Program-made: the position numbers and the translations under genes
From: an uncultured Petrimonas sp.
Lineage (GTDB): Bacteria; Bacteroidota; Bacteroidia; Bacteroidales; Dysgonomonadaceae
Assembly (NCBI GenBank): GCA_934621705.1
Contig: CAKTUP010000051.1
Span: 1 to 13,522 of the forward strand
Length of the DNA stretch: 13,522 bases
Direction of reading: 5' to 3'
Notes under the pieces: generated by a model
Databases searched by the model: none
Told to the model about the DNA's origin: nothing
Seen by the model: the letters and a program-made list of their open reading frames with translations, nothing else
Shown here: piece by piece, positions 1-6,740 of the stretch
Layout of the letters: every line of letters starts with the position of its first letter
Numbering within the stretch: position 1 is the first letter of the stretch

Positions 1-23
1 CTTTCTCACTTCTAATTTCTTAC

Positions 24-965
24 CTAAACTATCATTTTCTCAATATTCATCACCAAAATTCCTTGCGCTTCCACGTCTTTTAGCGCATCGATCACGTCCC
101 AAAACTGGTCTTCCTGCACTACGGAATGTATGCTGCTCCAGCCTTCTTCGGCCAGTGGAAGAATACTGGGCGATTTCATGCCGGGCAGAATGGAACAAAT
201 CGTTGGGATGGACTTGTTGGGCGCGTTCATCACGATGTATTTGCTGCCGATCCCGCGTTTGTATGCCCGGATTCTGAATAGCAGTTTTTCGAGCAATTGT
301 TGTTTGGCTTCGCTAAGATTTTTGTTTGAAATTAGCACCGCTTCGCTTTTTATGATGGCTTCCACTTCTTTCAAACCGTTCATAATGAGTGTGCTTCCCG
401 TGCTAACGATATCGAAAATTCCGTCAGCCAAACCGATTCCCGTGGCTATTTCCACGCTTCCGCCCAACTCTTCAATCTTGACATCAATTCCCTTCAAGCC
501 GAAATATTTCTTCAGGATTTTCGGGTAACTGGTAGCGATGCGTTTTCCGTTGAAATAATCGAGATTGGTATAAACTTCGTCTTTGGGAATGGCGAGCGAC
601 AGGCGGCAGTTGCCGAAACCTAATTTTTCGATTTCGGCCACATCTTTTTCCTTTTCCCACACCTCGTTTTCGCCCAGGATGCCGATGTCTGCCACGCCCT
701 GCTCCACGTATTGAGGGATATCGTCGTCGCGCAAAAAAAGAATTTCCATGGGGAAGTTTCGGGCTTCGGTTTTCAGTTTGCGGTCGCCGTTGGATATTTT
801 AATGCCACATTCGCTAAGCAGTTCGAGTGATTTTTCGCTTAACCGGCCGCTTTTTTGAATGGCGATTTTAATTTTTTCGCCCCCAGCATCTAAAGGCCCC
901 CTCCTGTTCACCCCAGCGGGGAGAGATGTGGGTTGCGAATTATTATTTTCAGATACGTTGTTCAT
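24..965 (-). CDS. hisG: ATP phosphoribosyltransferase HisG, with an N-terminal insertion
   Basis: Catalyses the first step of histidine synthesis, joining ATP and PRPP to give phosphoribosyl-ATP in the cytoplasm. Recognised from the IAIQKSGRLSEKS opening, FLRDDDIPQYVEQGVADIGI (about residues 76-95), the phosphate-binding stretch around GLADGIFDIVSTGSTL (about 178-193), and a C-terminal ACT-like regulatory domain ending GILVMNIEKMIV, which marks the long form of HisG. The protein is 313 residues; from memory, relatives are near 283. The extra length is at the N-terminus, where residues 10-30 resemble no HisG and come from a GC-rich, partly palindromic stretch. The start at 965 is the only plausible ATG, since none lies closer to the conserved domain. 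It is the first structural gene after the attenuator; the rest of the operon would lie beyond the left edge. Confidence 0.96.
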   Translation of the reverse strand: MNNVSENNNSQPTSLPAGVNRRGPLDAGGEKIKIAIQKSGRLSEKSLELLSECGIKISNGDRKLKTEARNFPMEILFLRDDDIPQYVEQGVADIGILGENEVWEKEKDVAEIEKLGFGNCRLSLAIPKDEVYTNLDYFNGKRIATSYPKILKKYFGLKGIDVKIEELGGSVEIATGIGLADGIFDIVSTGSTLIMNGLKEVEAIIKSEAVLISNKNLSEAKQQLLEKLLFRIRAYKRGIGSKYIVMNAPNKSIPTICSILPGMKSPSILPLAEEGWSSIHSVVQEDQFWDVIDALKDVEAQGILVMNIEKMIV

Positions 966-1004
966 TTTATTTCTTTTTTTGAACGGTAATTTTTAATGTA
1001 CCAA

Positions 1005-1021
1005 AGCGGTTTGAAACCGCT
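1005..1021 (-). other. Perfect hairpin between the his attenuator and hisG
   Basis: AGCGGTTT and AAACCGCT flank a single base, giving a perfect 17-base palindrome. It lies just after the attenuator terminator and about 40 bases before the hisG start. It lacks a following T-run, so it is not an intrinsic terminator. It could protect or process the read-through mRNA, or be a dispersed palindromic repeat. Function unknown. Confidence 0.5.
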
Positions 1022-1028
1022 GAGCGCT

Positions 1029-1062
1029 AATAAAAAACCCGCCTGAGTTTGTTCAGACGGGT
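1029..1062 (-). terminator. Attenuator terminator of the his operon
   Basis: On the minus strand, ACCCGTCTGA and TCAGGCGGGT form a ten-pair stem (one G-T pair) around a six-base loop, followed at once by TTTTTTATTA. It lies between the leader peptide and hisG, so it must be bypassed for hisG transcription. The 5' arm can instead pair with TCAGGCG at 1103-1109 inside the leader-peptide gene. Confidence 0.93.
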
Positions 1063-1096
1063 CTATGTTATATGTTTGTGTTTACACATACCATTT

Positions 1097-1153
1097 TCAG
1101 CTCGCCTGATTGCAAGTGTGAAAATGATGATGATGTAGCGAATTTACTTTCAT
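1097..1153 (-). CDS. hisL: His operon leader peptide
   Basis: A short reading frame translating to MKVNSLHHHHFHTCNQAS and stop. Residues 7-10 are four His codons (all CAT) and residue 12 is a fifth (CAC). It starts about 13-15 bases after the expected transcription start and ends 35 bases before the terminator stem. By analogy with enteric hisL, a ribosome starved of charged His-tRNA would stall on these codons. That would leave codons 15-17 free, which contain TCAGGCG, to pair with the terminator's 5' arm, and hisG would be transcribed. A ribosome reaching the stop codon would cover that segment and let the terminator form. The peptide probably has no function after translation. The symbol is given by analogy. 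Confidence 0.93.
   Translation of the reverse strand: MKVNSLHHHHFHTCNQAS
1103..1109 (-). promoter_or_regulatory. Antiterminator segment inside the leader peptide gene
   Basis: TCAGGCG on the minus strand is identical to part of the terminator's 3' arm (1040-1046). It can therefore pair, with seven pairs including one G-T, with CGTCTGA in the terminator's 5' arm. The two structures exclude each other, as transcription attenuation requires. Confidence 0.8.
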
Positions 1154-1172
1154 TTTATTTGTTTTGATGGTG

Positions 1173-1205
1173 CAAAGATAATAGAATAATTTTATATTGT
1201 GCAAG
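1173..1205 (-). promoter_or_regulatory. Promoter of the his leader and operon
   Basis: TATCTTTG at 1173-1180 matches the Bacteroidota -7 box TAnnTTTG. A TTG 21 bases upstream (1202-1204) fits the -33 element. The expected start of transcription, near 1167, is just ahead of the leader peptide ATG at 1153. Confidence 0.75.
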
Positions 1206-1370
1206 AAATAGAAGAATTTATTGGGAACAAACTAAAAAACTGTTTTTGAATTTTACGAACATATGATTTTGTTTATTCTTTTATGCTGTTTTTTACGTTT
1301 TTGCAAAGTGTCGTAATTTACGAACGGTATTTCTACCCGTTTTTTCGTTCAAACGTAGGCAACGTCCGAA

Positions 1371-1385
1371 AACTTTGACAAAGTT
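1371..1385. repeat. Short palindrome in the divergent intergenic region
   Basis: AACTTTG and CAAAGTT flank a single A, giving a perfect 15-base dyad. It sits in the otherwise featureless stretch between the divergent his and porin promoters (about 1206-1454). It may be an operator or a copy of a dispersed Bacteroidota repeat; nothing here decides between them. Confidence 0.4.
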
Positions 1386-1454
1386 GGCTTCCTAAAAATC
1401 CCAAAAAACCACACAAAAACGCGCCCGATTATCATCCCGTTGCAAATTTTTATG

Positions 1455-1462
1455 TAAGTTTG
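1455..1462 (+). promoter_or_regulatory. Porin promoter -7 box
   Basis: TAAGTTTG is a full match to TAnnTTTG. No clear -33 TTTG lies 19-21 bases upstream. The box ends only 6 bases before the ATG at 1469, so transcription would start at or beside the start codon, giving a leaderless or nearly leaderless mRNA. Confidence 0.6.
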
Positions 1463-1468
1463 CACCCG

Positions 1469-3541
1469 ATGAAAAAAATCCTATTCATAGCTATATGGAT
1501 AAGTGTTTGCGTTTCGGTTTCCATGGCGCAAACGCGTATTATTTTGCCCGATTCCACGCAAATCACCACCAATCCCGATTCGGTTGATCTGTTGCCCCGG
1601 CAGGTTCCGCAAGGCCTTGATCGTGACCACGACCATGACCATGACCACGATCACGAAACCCCATTCGATACCATCAATCTGGTTTTGCCTGCGGCAACGG
1701 TTTGGCACCTGCATCCCAGAAGTGGCGACCGGATTATCGTACCGATGGACACCTTGAAACACAATTTTCAGCAAACTATGCTTGCCGACGGATATTCGGT
1801 TGCTGGAGGATATTTAGGCCCGATTGGCTCGCCGTTTATCTCCAAAATATTTTTCGAGCGCGACGAGGCAGGCCAGTTTCCGTTTTACGATGTGTATAAG
1901 CCTTACAACAAAACTCCCGGGCAGCAGTTGTTTTACAATACTCACGTTCCATACGCCAAACTCGATTACCAAACCGCGGGCAGCCGCCAGTTGAGAGAAC
2001 AGCGTTTTAAAGCATTGCTGACCGCCAATTTCAATAAACGGCTGAACGTAGGACTCGAAGGCGACCTCATCAGCGCGAAAGGAATGTATAAATCACAGGA
2101 AAACAAACACAACGATTGGAGCCTTTTCGGAAATTATTTGAGCGACAGGCTGGAAGCGCATATTTTCGCATCTACGTCAACCATAAAACATTTCGAGAAC
2201 GGAGGCGTTACCGACGAACGATTTATCCGCGAACCCGAATCGGTGGGGCAGCAATTTACCACAACCGATATTCCCGTTAAATTCACCAATACGTGGAACA
2301 AACTGAAAACCAACCACGTGTTTCTGTCCGGAAAATACAATCTCGGTTACAGCAGCCGCAAAGATTCGCTTTCGCAGGCTGAGTTTGTGCCGGTGGCCAG
2401 CGTTATTTTCACTTCGCACTACACGGGGCAGGACAGGCGGTTTCTGTCGCACGACACAACCAATGTAACTATCGACGGAAAAACCATGCAGCGTATCGAT
2501 CAGTTTTATCCCAAAACACATTACAACACAGCCGTTGACGACAGCGTTACGTTTTCTTCTTTCAAAAACACGTTTGCTTTGTCGCTTCGCGAAGGATTTA
2601 AACCGTGGGTGAAATTCGGATTGACGGGATATGTTGAACACGAGATACGCAATTTTTCCATGATGGATTCCATTAATGGAGAGATGGGCCGAGGCAAACA
2701 TCGCGAGAATTCGGTGTATATTGGCGGGATTCTTAATAAACAACAGGGGGATAATCTGCGGTTTAACTTACAGGCCAACTTGGGAGTTGTTGGCGCCAAT
2801 CTGGGTGAAATGAAGCTGAGCGGAGAAGTGGAAACCGGATTTGACATTGCCGGAAAACGAACCACGCTGAGCGGGCAGGCCTATCTGAAAAACACTAAAC
2901 CCACTTATTTTCAAAAACATTATCATTCCAAGTATTTTTGGTGGGACCGGAATTTTGGCGACACACGCAGGGTTTTCGTCGGGGGAAAGCTGCACATCCC
3001 TTTCACCAACACCACGTTTAGCGCCGGAGTGGAAAATTTGCAGAATTATATTTATATCGATAAAGACAGAAACATCGCTCAACACGCTGCAAACGTGCAG
3101 GTTTTAACGGCAAGGGTTGACCAAAACCTGAAACTGGGTGTTTTTAACTGGGATAATCAGGTGGTGTATCAAACATCGAGTAATCAGGATGTTATTCCTG
3201 TTCCACAATTGAGCGTTTATTCGAATATGTACCTGAAAGCATTGATCGTTAATGAACTGACATTTCAGTTTGGAGTGGATGCACATTATCATACCACGTA
3301 TTACGCGTCCGGTTATGAGCCGGCATTGTTGCAGTTTTACAATCAGCGGGAAAAGGAGATTGGAAATTATCCCATTGCCACCGTTTATGCCAACATGCAC
3401 CTGAAGCAAACCCGGTTTTTTGTGATGTATTATAATGCCGCCGCTGCCATTTTGAAGCCGCGCGAATATTTTTCGTTGCCCAATTACCCCGTGAATCCTA
3501 CGATGATAAAGTTGGGACTTTCGGTTGACCTACACAATTAA
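1469..3541 (+). CDS. Putative outer-membrane porin (Porin_10-like) with an Asp-His repeat
   Basis: A 690-residue secreted protein with the overall look of the Bacteroidota putative porin family (Porin_10, PF14121). It has a signal peptide (MKKILFIAIWISVCVSVSMA, cut before Q), a short N-terminal region, then many alternating polar and aromatic strands such as FNKRLNVGLEGDLISAKG and RTTLSGQAYLKNTKP, as in a beta-barrel. It ends in GLSVDLHN. Residues 53-62 are five Asp-His pairs, a possible metal-binding tail facing the periplasm. The start is the ATG at 1469; a TTG three codons earlier is in frame but lies on the promoter box. It is followed after 23 bases by a solute-binding protein gene, probably co-transcribed. 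The substrate cannot be deduced. Confidence 0.8.
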   Translation: MKKILFIAIWISVCVSVSMAQTRIILPDSTQITTNPDSVDLLPRQVPQGLDRDHDHDHDHDHETPFDTINLVLPAATVWHLHPRSGDRIIVPMDTLKHNFQQTMLADGYSVAGGYLGPIGSPFISKIFFERDEAGQFPFYDVYKPYNKTPGQQLFYNTHVPYAKLDYQTAGSRQLREQRFKALLTANFNKRLNVGLEGDLISAKGMYKSQENKHNDWSLFGNYLSDRLEAHIFASTSTIKHFENGGVTDERFIREPESVGQQFTTTDIPVKFTNTWNKLKTNHVFLSGKYNLGYSSRKDSLSQAEFVPVASVIFTSHYTGQDRRFLSHDTTNVTIDGKTMQRIDQFYPKTHYNTAVDDSVTFSSFKNTFALSLREGFKPWVKFGLTGYVEHEIRNFSMMDSINGEMGRGKHRENSVYIGGILNKQQGDNLRFNLQANLGVVGANLGEMKLSGEVETGFDIAGKRTTLSGQAYLKNTKPTYFQKHYHSKYFWWDRNFGDTRRVFVGGKLHIPFTNTTFSAGVENLQNYIYIDKDRNIAQHAANVQVLTARVDQNLKLGVFNWDNQVVYQTSSNQDVIPVPQLSVYSNMYLKALIVNELTFQFGVDAHYHTTYYASGYEPALLQFYNQREKEIGNYPIATVYANMHLKQTRFFVMYYNAAAAILKPREYFSLPNYPVNPTMIKLGLSVDLHN
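1625..1654 (+). repeat. Asp-His codon repeat in the porin gene
   Basis: Five GAY-CAY units in tandem encode DHDHDHDHDH. Codon third positions vary between C and T, so the repeat is kept at protein level rather than being a fresh DNA duplication. Confidence 0.85.
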
Positions 3542-3564
3542 TTCCTTTTCTCATTCCTCTTCCC

Positions 3565-4386
3565 ATGAAATCGAAAAAAACGCTTATCGTTTACGTGGCT
3601 TTGCTGCTGATGACGGTTTATCTGATGGTTGTGCTTTTCACCAGAAGCAAGGAATCGCAAACGGTGTTGCCAAGAGATTTTTCCGATATAGAAAACAGTG
3701 GGGAACTGAACATTGTTACCGATTATAACTCAGTTGGATACCACGTTTCGGGCGATACGATTGCCGGTTTTCAGTACGAACTGATCAAAGCACTGGAACA
3801 GGACTGGAAGTTGAAAGTGAATGTTTTTCTGGAAAACAGTTTGGAGGAAAACCTTTCGGGGCTTCAACAGGGAAAATACGATGTTGTTGCCCGAAACATT
3901 CCCGTGAACACGCAATTGCGGGAGCAATTTAATTTTACCGAATCCATAAACCTGAACAAACAGGTGCTGGTGCAACGAAAACTTGCGTTAAACGACAGCG
4001 TTGCGCCCATTCGCCAGCACCTGGATTTAGCCAAGAAAACCATTCACGTACACAAAGATTCGCCCGTTATTTTACGCCTGCAAAACCTTTCGCACGAGAT
4101 TGGAGATACCATTTTCATCGTTGAAAACGCCCGTTATGAAACCGAACAGCTGGTAATGATGGTGGCCGGAGGAGATATCGATTTCACGGTTTGCGACGAA
4201 GTGGTTGCGAAGCAATTGTCCGAGCAGCTGCCCGAAATTGACGTGGAAACGGATATAAGTTTCACGCAAATGGAGTCGTGGGCGGTGCGGAAAGATTCGC
4301 CGGTTTTGTTGGATAGTTTGAACGGGTGGTTGGCGAGGTTTCTGAAGTCGAGAGAGTTTCAGAAGACTTATAAGAGGTATTATTGA
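3565..4386 (+). CDS. Membrane-anchored family-3 solute-binding protein (MltF N-domain-like)
   Basis: A 273-residue protein with an N-terminal hydrophobic segment (about residues 7-26) and no lipobox, so probably tethered to the inner membrane facing the periplasm. The rest resembles bacterial solute-binding family 3: GELNIVTDYNSVGYHV (about 47-62), FQYELIKALEQ, and GKYDVVARNIPV (about 104-115). A second lobe has GGDIDFTVCDEVVA and ends in a short helix, LNGWLARFLKSREFQKTYKRYY. This matches the regulatory half of the lytic transglycosylase MltF, but the SLT catalytic domain is absent. No permease or ATPase gene is adjacent, so it may bind a ligand or peptidoglycan fragment rather than serve an ABC importer. 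It lies 23 bases after the porin gene on the same strand. Its actual role is unknown. Confidence 0.75.
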   Translation: MKSKKTLIVYVALLLMTVYLMVVLFTRSKESQTVLPRDFSDIENSGELNIVTDYNSVGYHVSGDTIAGFQYELIKALEQDWKLKVNVFLENSLEENLSGLQQGKYDVVARNIPVNTQLREQFNFTESINLNKQVLVQRKLALNDSVAPIRQHLDLAKKTIHVHKDSPVILRLQNLSHEIGDTIFIVENARYETEQLVMMVAGGDIDFTVCDEVVAKQLSEQLPEIDVETDISFTQMESWAVRKDSPVLLDSLNGWLARFLKSREFQKTYKRYY

Positions 4387-4400
4387 AAAAGATTATAAGA

Positions 4401-4421
4401 GCAAAGAGTAAAGAGTAAAGA
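4401..4421. repeat. Three heptamer repeats after the solute-binding protein gene
   Basis: GCAAAGA, GTAAAGA and GTAAAGA follow one another in the 80-base gap between two convergent genes. The seven-base period matches that of the repeat at 8687-8721. No clear intrinsic terminator was seen in this gap. Confidence 0.6.
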
Positions 4422-4466
4422 ATTTTTAATTATTTTAAATCATTGAATAATTGTTTACTTTGATAA

Positions 4467-4805
4467 TTATTTGACATTGAGGTAATTTTCAATTTCCTTT
4501 TGCAGTTTGGGCAAGTGGTTTACAACAATTCCCCAGATTATTACATCGTCCACTTTATCGTATCCATGTATTACCCAATTTCTTGTGTCAACAATCTTAC
4601 GTGCGTTTTTAAAATTCATTTCGGGGTTTGTCTTGAGAATTTTATTCATCGCTTCTCCAATAATTTCAATTTCTCTCTCAATCCCTCTGCGTAGTAGCTT
4701 GTTTTTCAGATATTCAGAAAAATCTCGCTTATTTCCCAAATAATCATTAATTGAGTTTATAGAAGTTTGAATATCAGATAAGTATTTCAATATTTCACGC
4801 TTCAT
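4467..4805 (-). CDS. hepT: HepT-like HEPN toxin (DUF86)
   Basis: A 112-residue, mostly helical protein of the HEPN/DUF86 family. It has the RNase motif Rx4HxY at residues 75-82 (RNWVIHGY). In the studied Shewanella system HepT is an RNase toxin, and the Tyr of this motif is the residue MntA modifies with AMP; Tyr82 is the equivalent here. The start is the ATG at 4805, overlapping the mntA stop by 11 bases; an in-frame GTG at 4832 is less likely. Both motif and partner are intact, so the module looks functional. The gene is AT-rich compared with the porin and redox clusters, which suggests lateral acquisition. Confidence 0.92.
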   Translation of the reverse strand: MKREILKYLSDIQTSINSINDYLGNKRDFSEYLKNKLLRRGIEREIEIIGEAMNKILKTNPEMNFKNARKIVDTRNWVIHGYDKVDDVIIWGIVVNHLPKLQKEIENYLNVK

Positions 4806-5103
4806 AGAGTAGTTGTTTGGTTTCGTTGACACTTTCTATAAAATAGGGGTTTGAAAGGCTTCGCTCGGTGGTGATATCAATTTCGCGATTTAATAATTCT
4901 CGTAATTTGTAGTGTAATTCAAAATAGTTGTCGGTGTATTGTTCAATGGAAATATTTTCGGGAAAAGACAATAGAAAATCGATATCGCTGTCTTTGTTGA
5001 AACGATTTGTGGTTGCAGAACCAAAAACGTGCAACGTTTTTATATTCAAATCCTTGCAAATTTCGGCAATTTTTAGTTTGTTGTTTTCTATTATCGGCTG
5101 CAT
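4795..5103 (-). CDS. mntA: MntA-like nucleotidyltransferase antitoxin
   Basis: A 102-residue minimal nucleotidyltransferase. The catalytic signature GSx10DxD is at residues 28-42 (G28, S29, D40, D42), and a third acidic residue lies in NREIDITTE. In the known MntA/HepT pair this enzyme neutralises the toxin by adding AMP units to its active-site Tyr. The start is the ATG at 5103; the frame is open to a TTG at 5127, but that codon lies on the -7 promoter box. It is the upstream gene of the pair and overlaps hepT by 11 bases, so the antitoxin would be made first. Confidence 0.92.
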   Translation of the reverse strand: MQPIIENNKLKIAEICKDLNIKTLHVFGSATTNRFNKDSDIDFLLSFPENISIEQYTDNYFELHYKLRELLNREIDITTERSLSNPYFIESVNETKQLLYEA

Positions 5104-5114
5104 GTAATTTATGT

Positions 5115-5132
5115 GTTTGTTCGACAAACTTA
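5115..5132 (-). promoter_or_regulatory. mntA promoter -7 box with an overlapping palindrome
   Basis: TAAGTTTG (minus strand, 5125-5132) matches the TAnnTTTG -7 box and places transcription start about 15 bases before the mntA ATG. A perfect dyad, GTTTGT-TCG-ACAAAC (5115-5129), overlaps the box, so a bound protein there would block transcription. That it is an autoregulatory operator is inference. No good -33 element was seen. Confidence 0.5.
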
Positions 5133-5198
5133 AATAAAAATTCTTGATTTTATATATCTAAGTCAGAAAAAAAATAGAAACTCACGTTACTATAAATA

Positions 5199-5236
5199 AG
5201 AAAAGGATATGTATATATGAGCACATATCCTTTTCT
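5199..5236 (-). terminator. Long perfect hairpin after the M56 protease gene
   Basis: A 14-base arm at 5199-5212 and its exact complement at 5223-5236 (ACATATCCTTTTCT) flank a ten-base loop. It lies between the M56 gene stop and mntA, both on the minus strand, where a terminator is expected. There is no long T-run straight after the stem, so termination may be weak or factor-dependent. Confidence 0.55.
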
Positions 5237-5267
5237 GAAAACAATATTTTTGAATTAAATGTAATAT

Positions 5268-6740
5268 CTAATTACGTTTTTCGCTCACCATTTCCACAGA
5301 AATTCGGCTACTAATTCCTTTCTCTTCTAATTGAAAATATTCTTTGATAACATCGGCAATATTGGCCGATTTCAGATTGATATTTTCAGCAGCTTCAGTA
5401 GAGGCTATTAGCAGTAAAATTGGTGCTTTCGGATTATTTTTTGGAGAATAAAATCTTGCCCACATTTTCTGAGGATTATCCATTTTAGATTGCTTTTGAT
5501 TTAGCAATGCAGTAAATTTGTTATTATCATCAGGATGTTCGTTGAATTTCTGAGATAACTTTTCAGATACATTTATTGCATCTTTCTCGTTCACGAAACC
5601 AAGAGTGTAGCCAATCTGCATCGTTGCATTTGAATATGCCTGAATCTCCACAGGAGATTTGTCATTGTAATCACGAATAGTCATTTCAATTTTAGCAATT
5701 TTATCCACCACTTTCGCATCAAAAAGTTTAGTTAGAGGTGTTTCTTGAACTTCTTCATTTTTGGTAAGAACTAATTCTTCCTTCACCTTTTCATTTTTTT
5801 CCTGTCCGTTTACCCAAGCCGTTGCCAAAACAAACAGCAAAACTACGGGCAAAAACCAAAGCAGTTTGTACCCCGATTTTTTACTTGTTTTTTGTTTTTC
5901 CATCATCATAATTCGTTTTTTAATAAATGATTGTTTAAATTGGGATGAAAAACTGATGATTTTTCCACCCGTTGCCTGATTTAGCAAAAGTGCCTGATAG
6001 CGGATTTTCTCCCAATCGGAATGCGGCACTTCGTCATCAGCTAAGTATTCATGCACTAGGCGTATCTCTTTCTTAATCAGCCAAACAAACGGATTGAGCC
6101 ACATTACGGCGCCGATTAGCTCAATCAGTAGAATGTCCAAAGAATGATATTGCGATGCGTGAATTTTTTCGTGTGTTATTACTTGTTGCTTCTCCGAACT
6201 GTTCAGTCCGTTTTCGTTGATAAAAATGCAGTTGAAAAACGAGCAGGTAGTTTTATCCGCAGGAAGTTGCACCAGCCTGCAACTGTCCTTTCGAGTTTTT
6301 GGAAAAGCAAAGTACCAATATGTTAATTGAATGATATTCAGTAATAGACGAGCAATTAATAAAAAACTTACTAAGAAATACACCCAAAGTAAAATCTCTG
6401 AAAAAACTCGGGTTCGTTCGGTTGTTTTCACGACTGTTTCTGCTGGTGAAGCGACTGTTAGTTCCGAAAAACCATCTTTTTGGATAGCCCCGTTATCCAC
6501 CTCTACCGCTTTTTCAGTAAAACTGGAAATCGTTTTTTCGATATCCAGATTTACTGCAGGCAATGTTATTTTTACCGGGTTAAAAGGCATCAAAAGCGAC
6601 ACTCCCAATATGCTCAAAAGCATAAATCGTTGCAGTTTAAAATTTTCTGTTTTCCTGAATATCAATTGATAAGCCAAGAAAAGCAAAGCCGTCATAACTG
6701 CGAAAATCAGTCCGTAATATAGGATAAATGAAGTGTTCAT
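5268..6740 (-). CDS. M56-family (BlaR1-like) membrane metalloprotease
   Basis: A 490-residue inner-membrane sensor protease. Hydrophobic segments lie at about residues 5-27, 38-52, 113-140, 203-222 and 293-311. The zinc motif HEKIH is at 190-194 and a likely third ligand is Glu231 in HEYLADDEV, the pattern of family M56. In BlaR1/MecR1 this domain cuts the partner repressor when the outer domain senses a ligand. Here residues 312-490, after the last membrane segment, would face the periplasm. They do not look like a penicillin-binding domain (no SxxK-based transpeptidase region seen), so the signal is unknown. The start overlaps the blaI-type gene by four bases (ATGA), so the two form one unit. 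Confidence 0.9.
   Translation of the reverse strand: MNTSFILYYGLIFAVMTALLFLAYQLIFRKTENFKLQRFMLLSILGVSLLMPFNPVKITLPAVNLDIEKTISSFTEKAVEVDNGAIQKDGFSELTVASPAETVVKTTERTRVFSEILLWVYFLVSFLLIARLLLNIIQLTYWYFAFPKTRKDSCRLVQLPADKTTCSFFNCIFINENGLNSSEKQQVITHEKIHASQYHSLDILLIELIGAVMWLNPFVWLIKKEIRLVHEYLADDEVPHSDWEKIRYQALLLNQATGGKIISFSSQFKQSFIKKRIMMMEKQKTSKKSGYKLLWFLPVVLLFVLATAWVNGQEKNEKVKEELVLTKNEEVQETPLTKLFDAKVVDKIAKIEMTIRDYNDKSPVEIQAYSNATMQIGYTLGFVNEKDAINVSEKLSQKFNEHPDDNNKFTALLNQKQSKMDNPQKMWARFYSPKNNPKAPILLLIASTEAAENINLKSANIADVIKEYFQLEEKGISSRISVEMVSEKRN

Noticed and set aside
1625..1654. The Asp-His repeat as a second histidine-dependent attenuator
   Set aside because: It is inside a long gene on the opposite strand to the his operon, alternates Asp and His, and no terminator or alternative pairing follows.
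2177..2743. A 188-codon minus-strand frame opposite the porin gene
   Set aside because: Low-complexity composition with no motif; it is a shadow of the porin coding frame.
5268..6740. A beta-lactam resistance sensor BlaR1
   Set aside because: The protease domain fits, but no penicillin-binding domain or beta-lactamase gene is present, so the BlaR1 name would claim too much.
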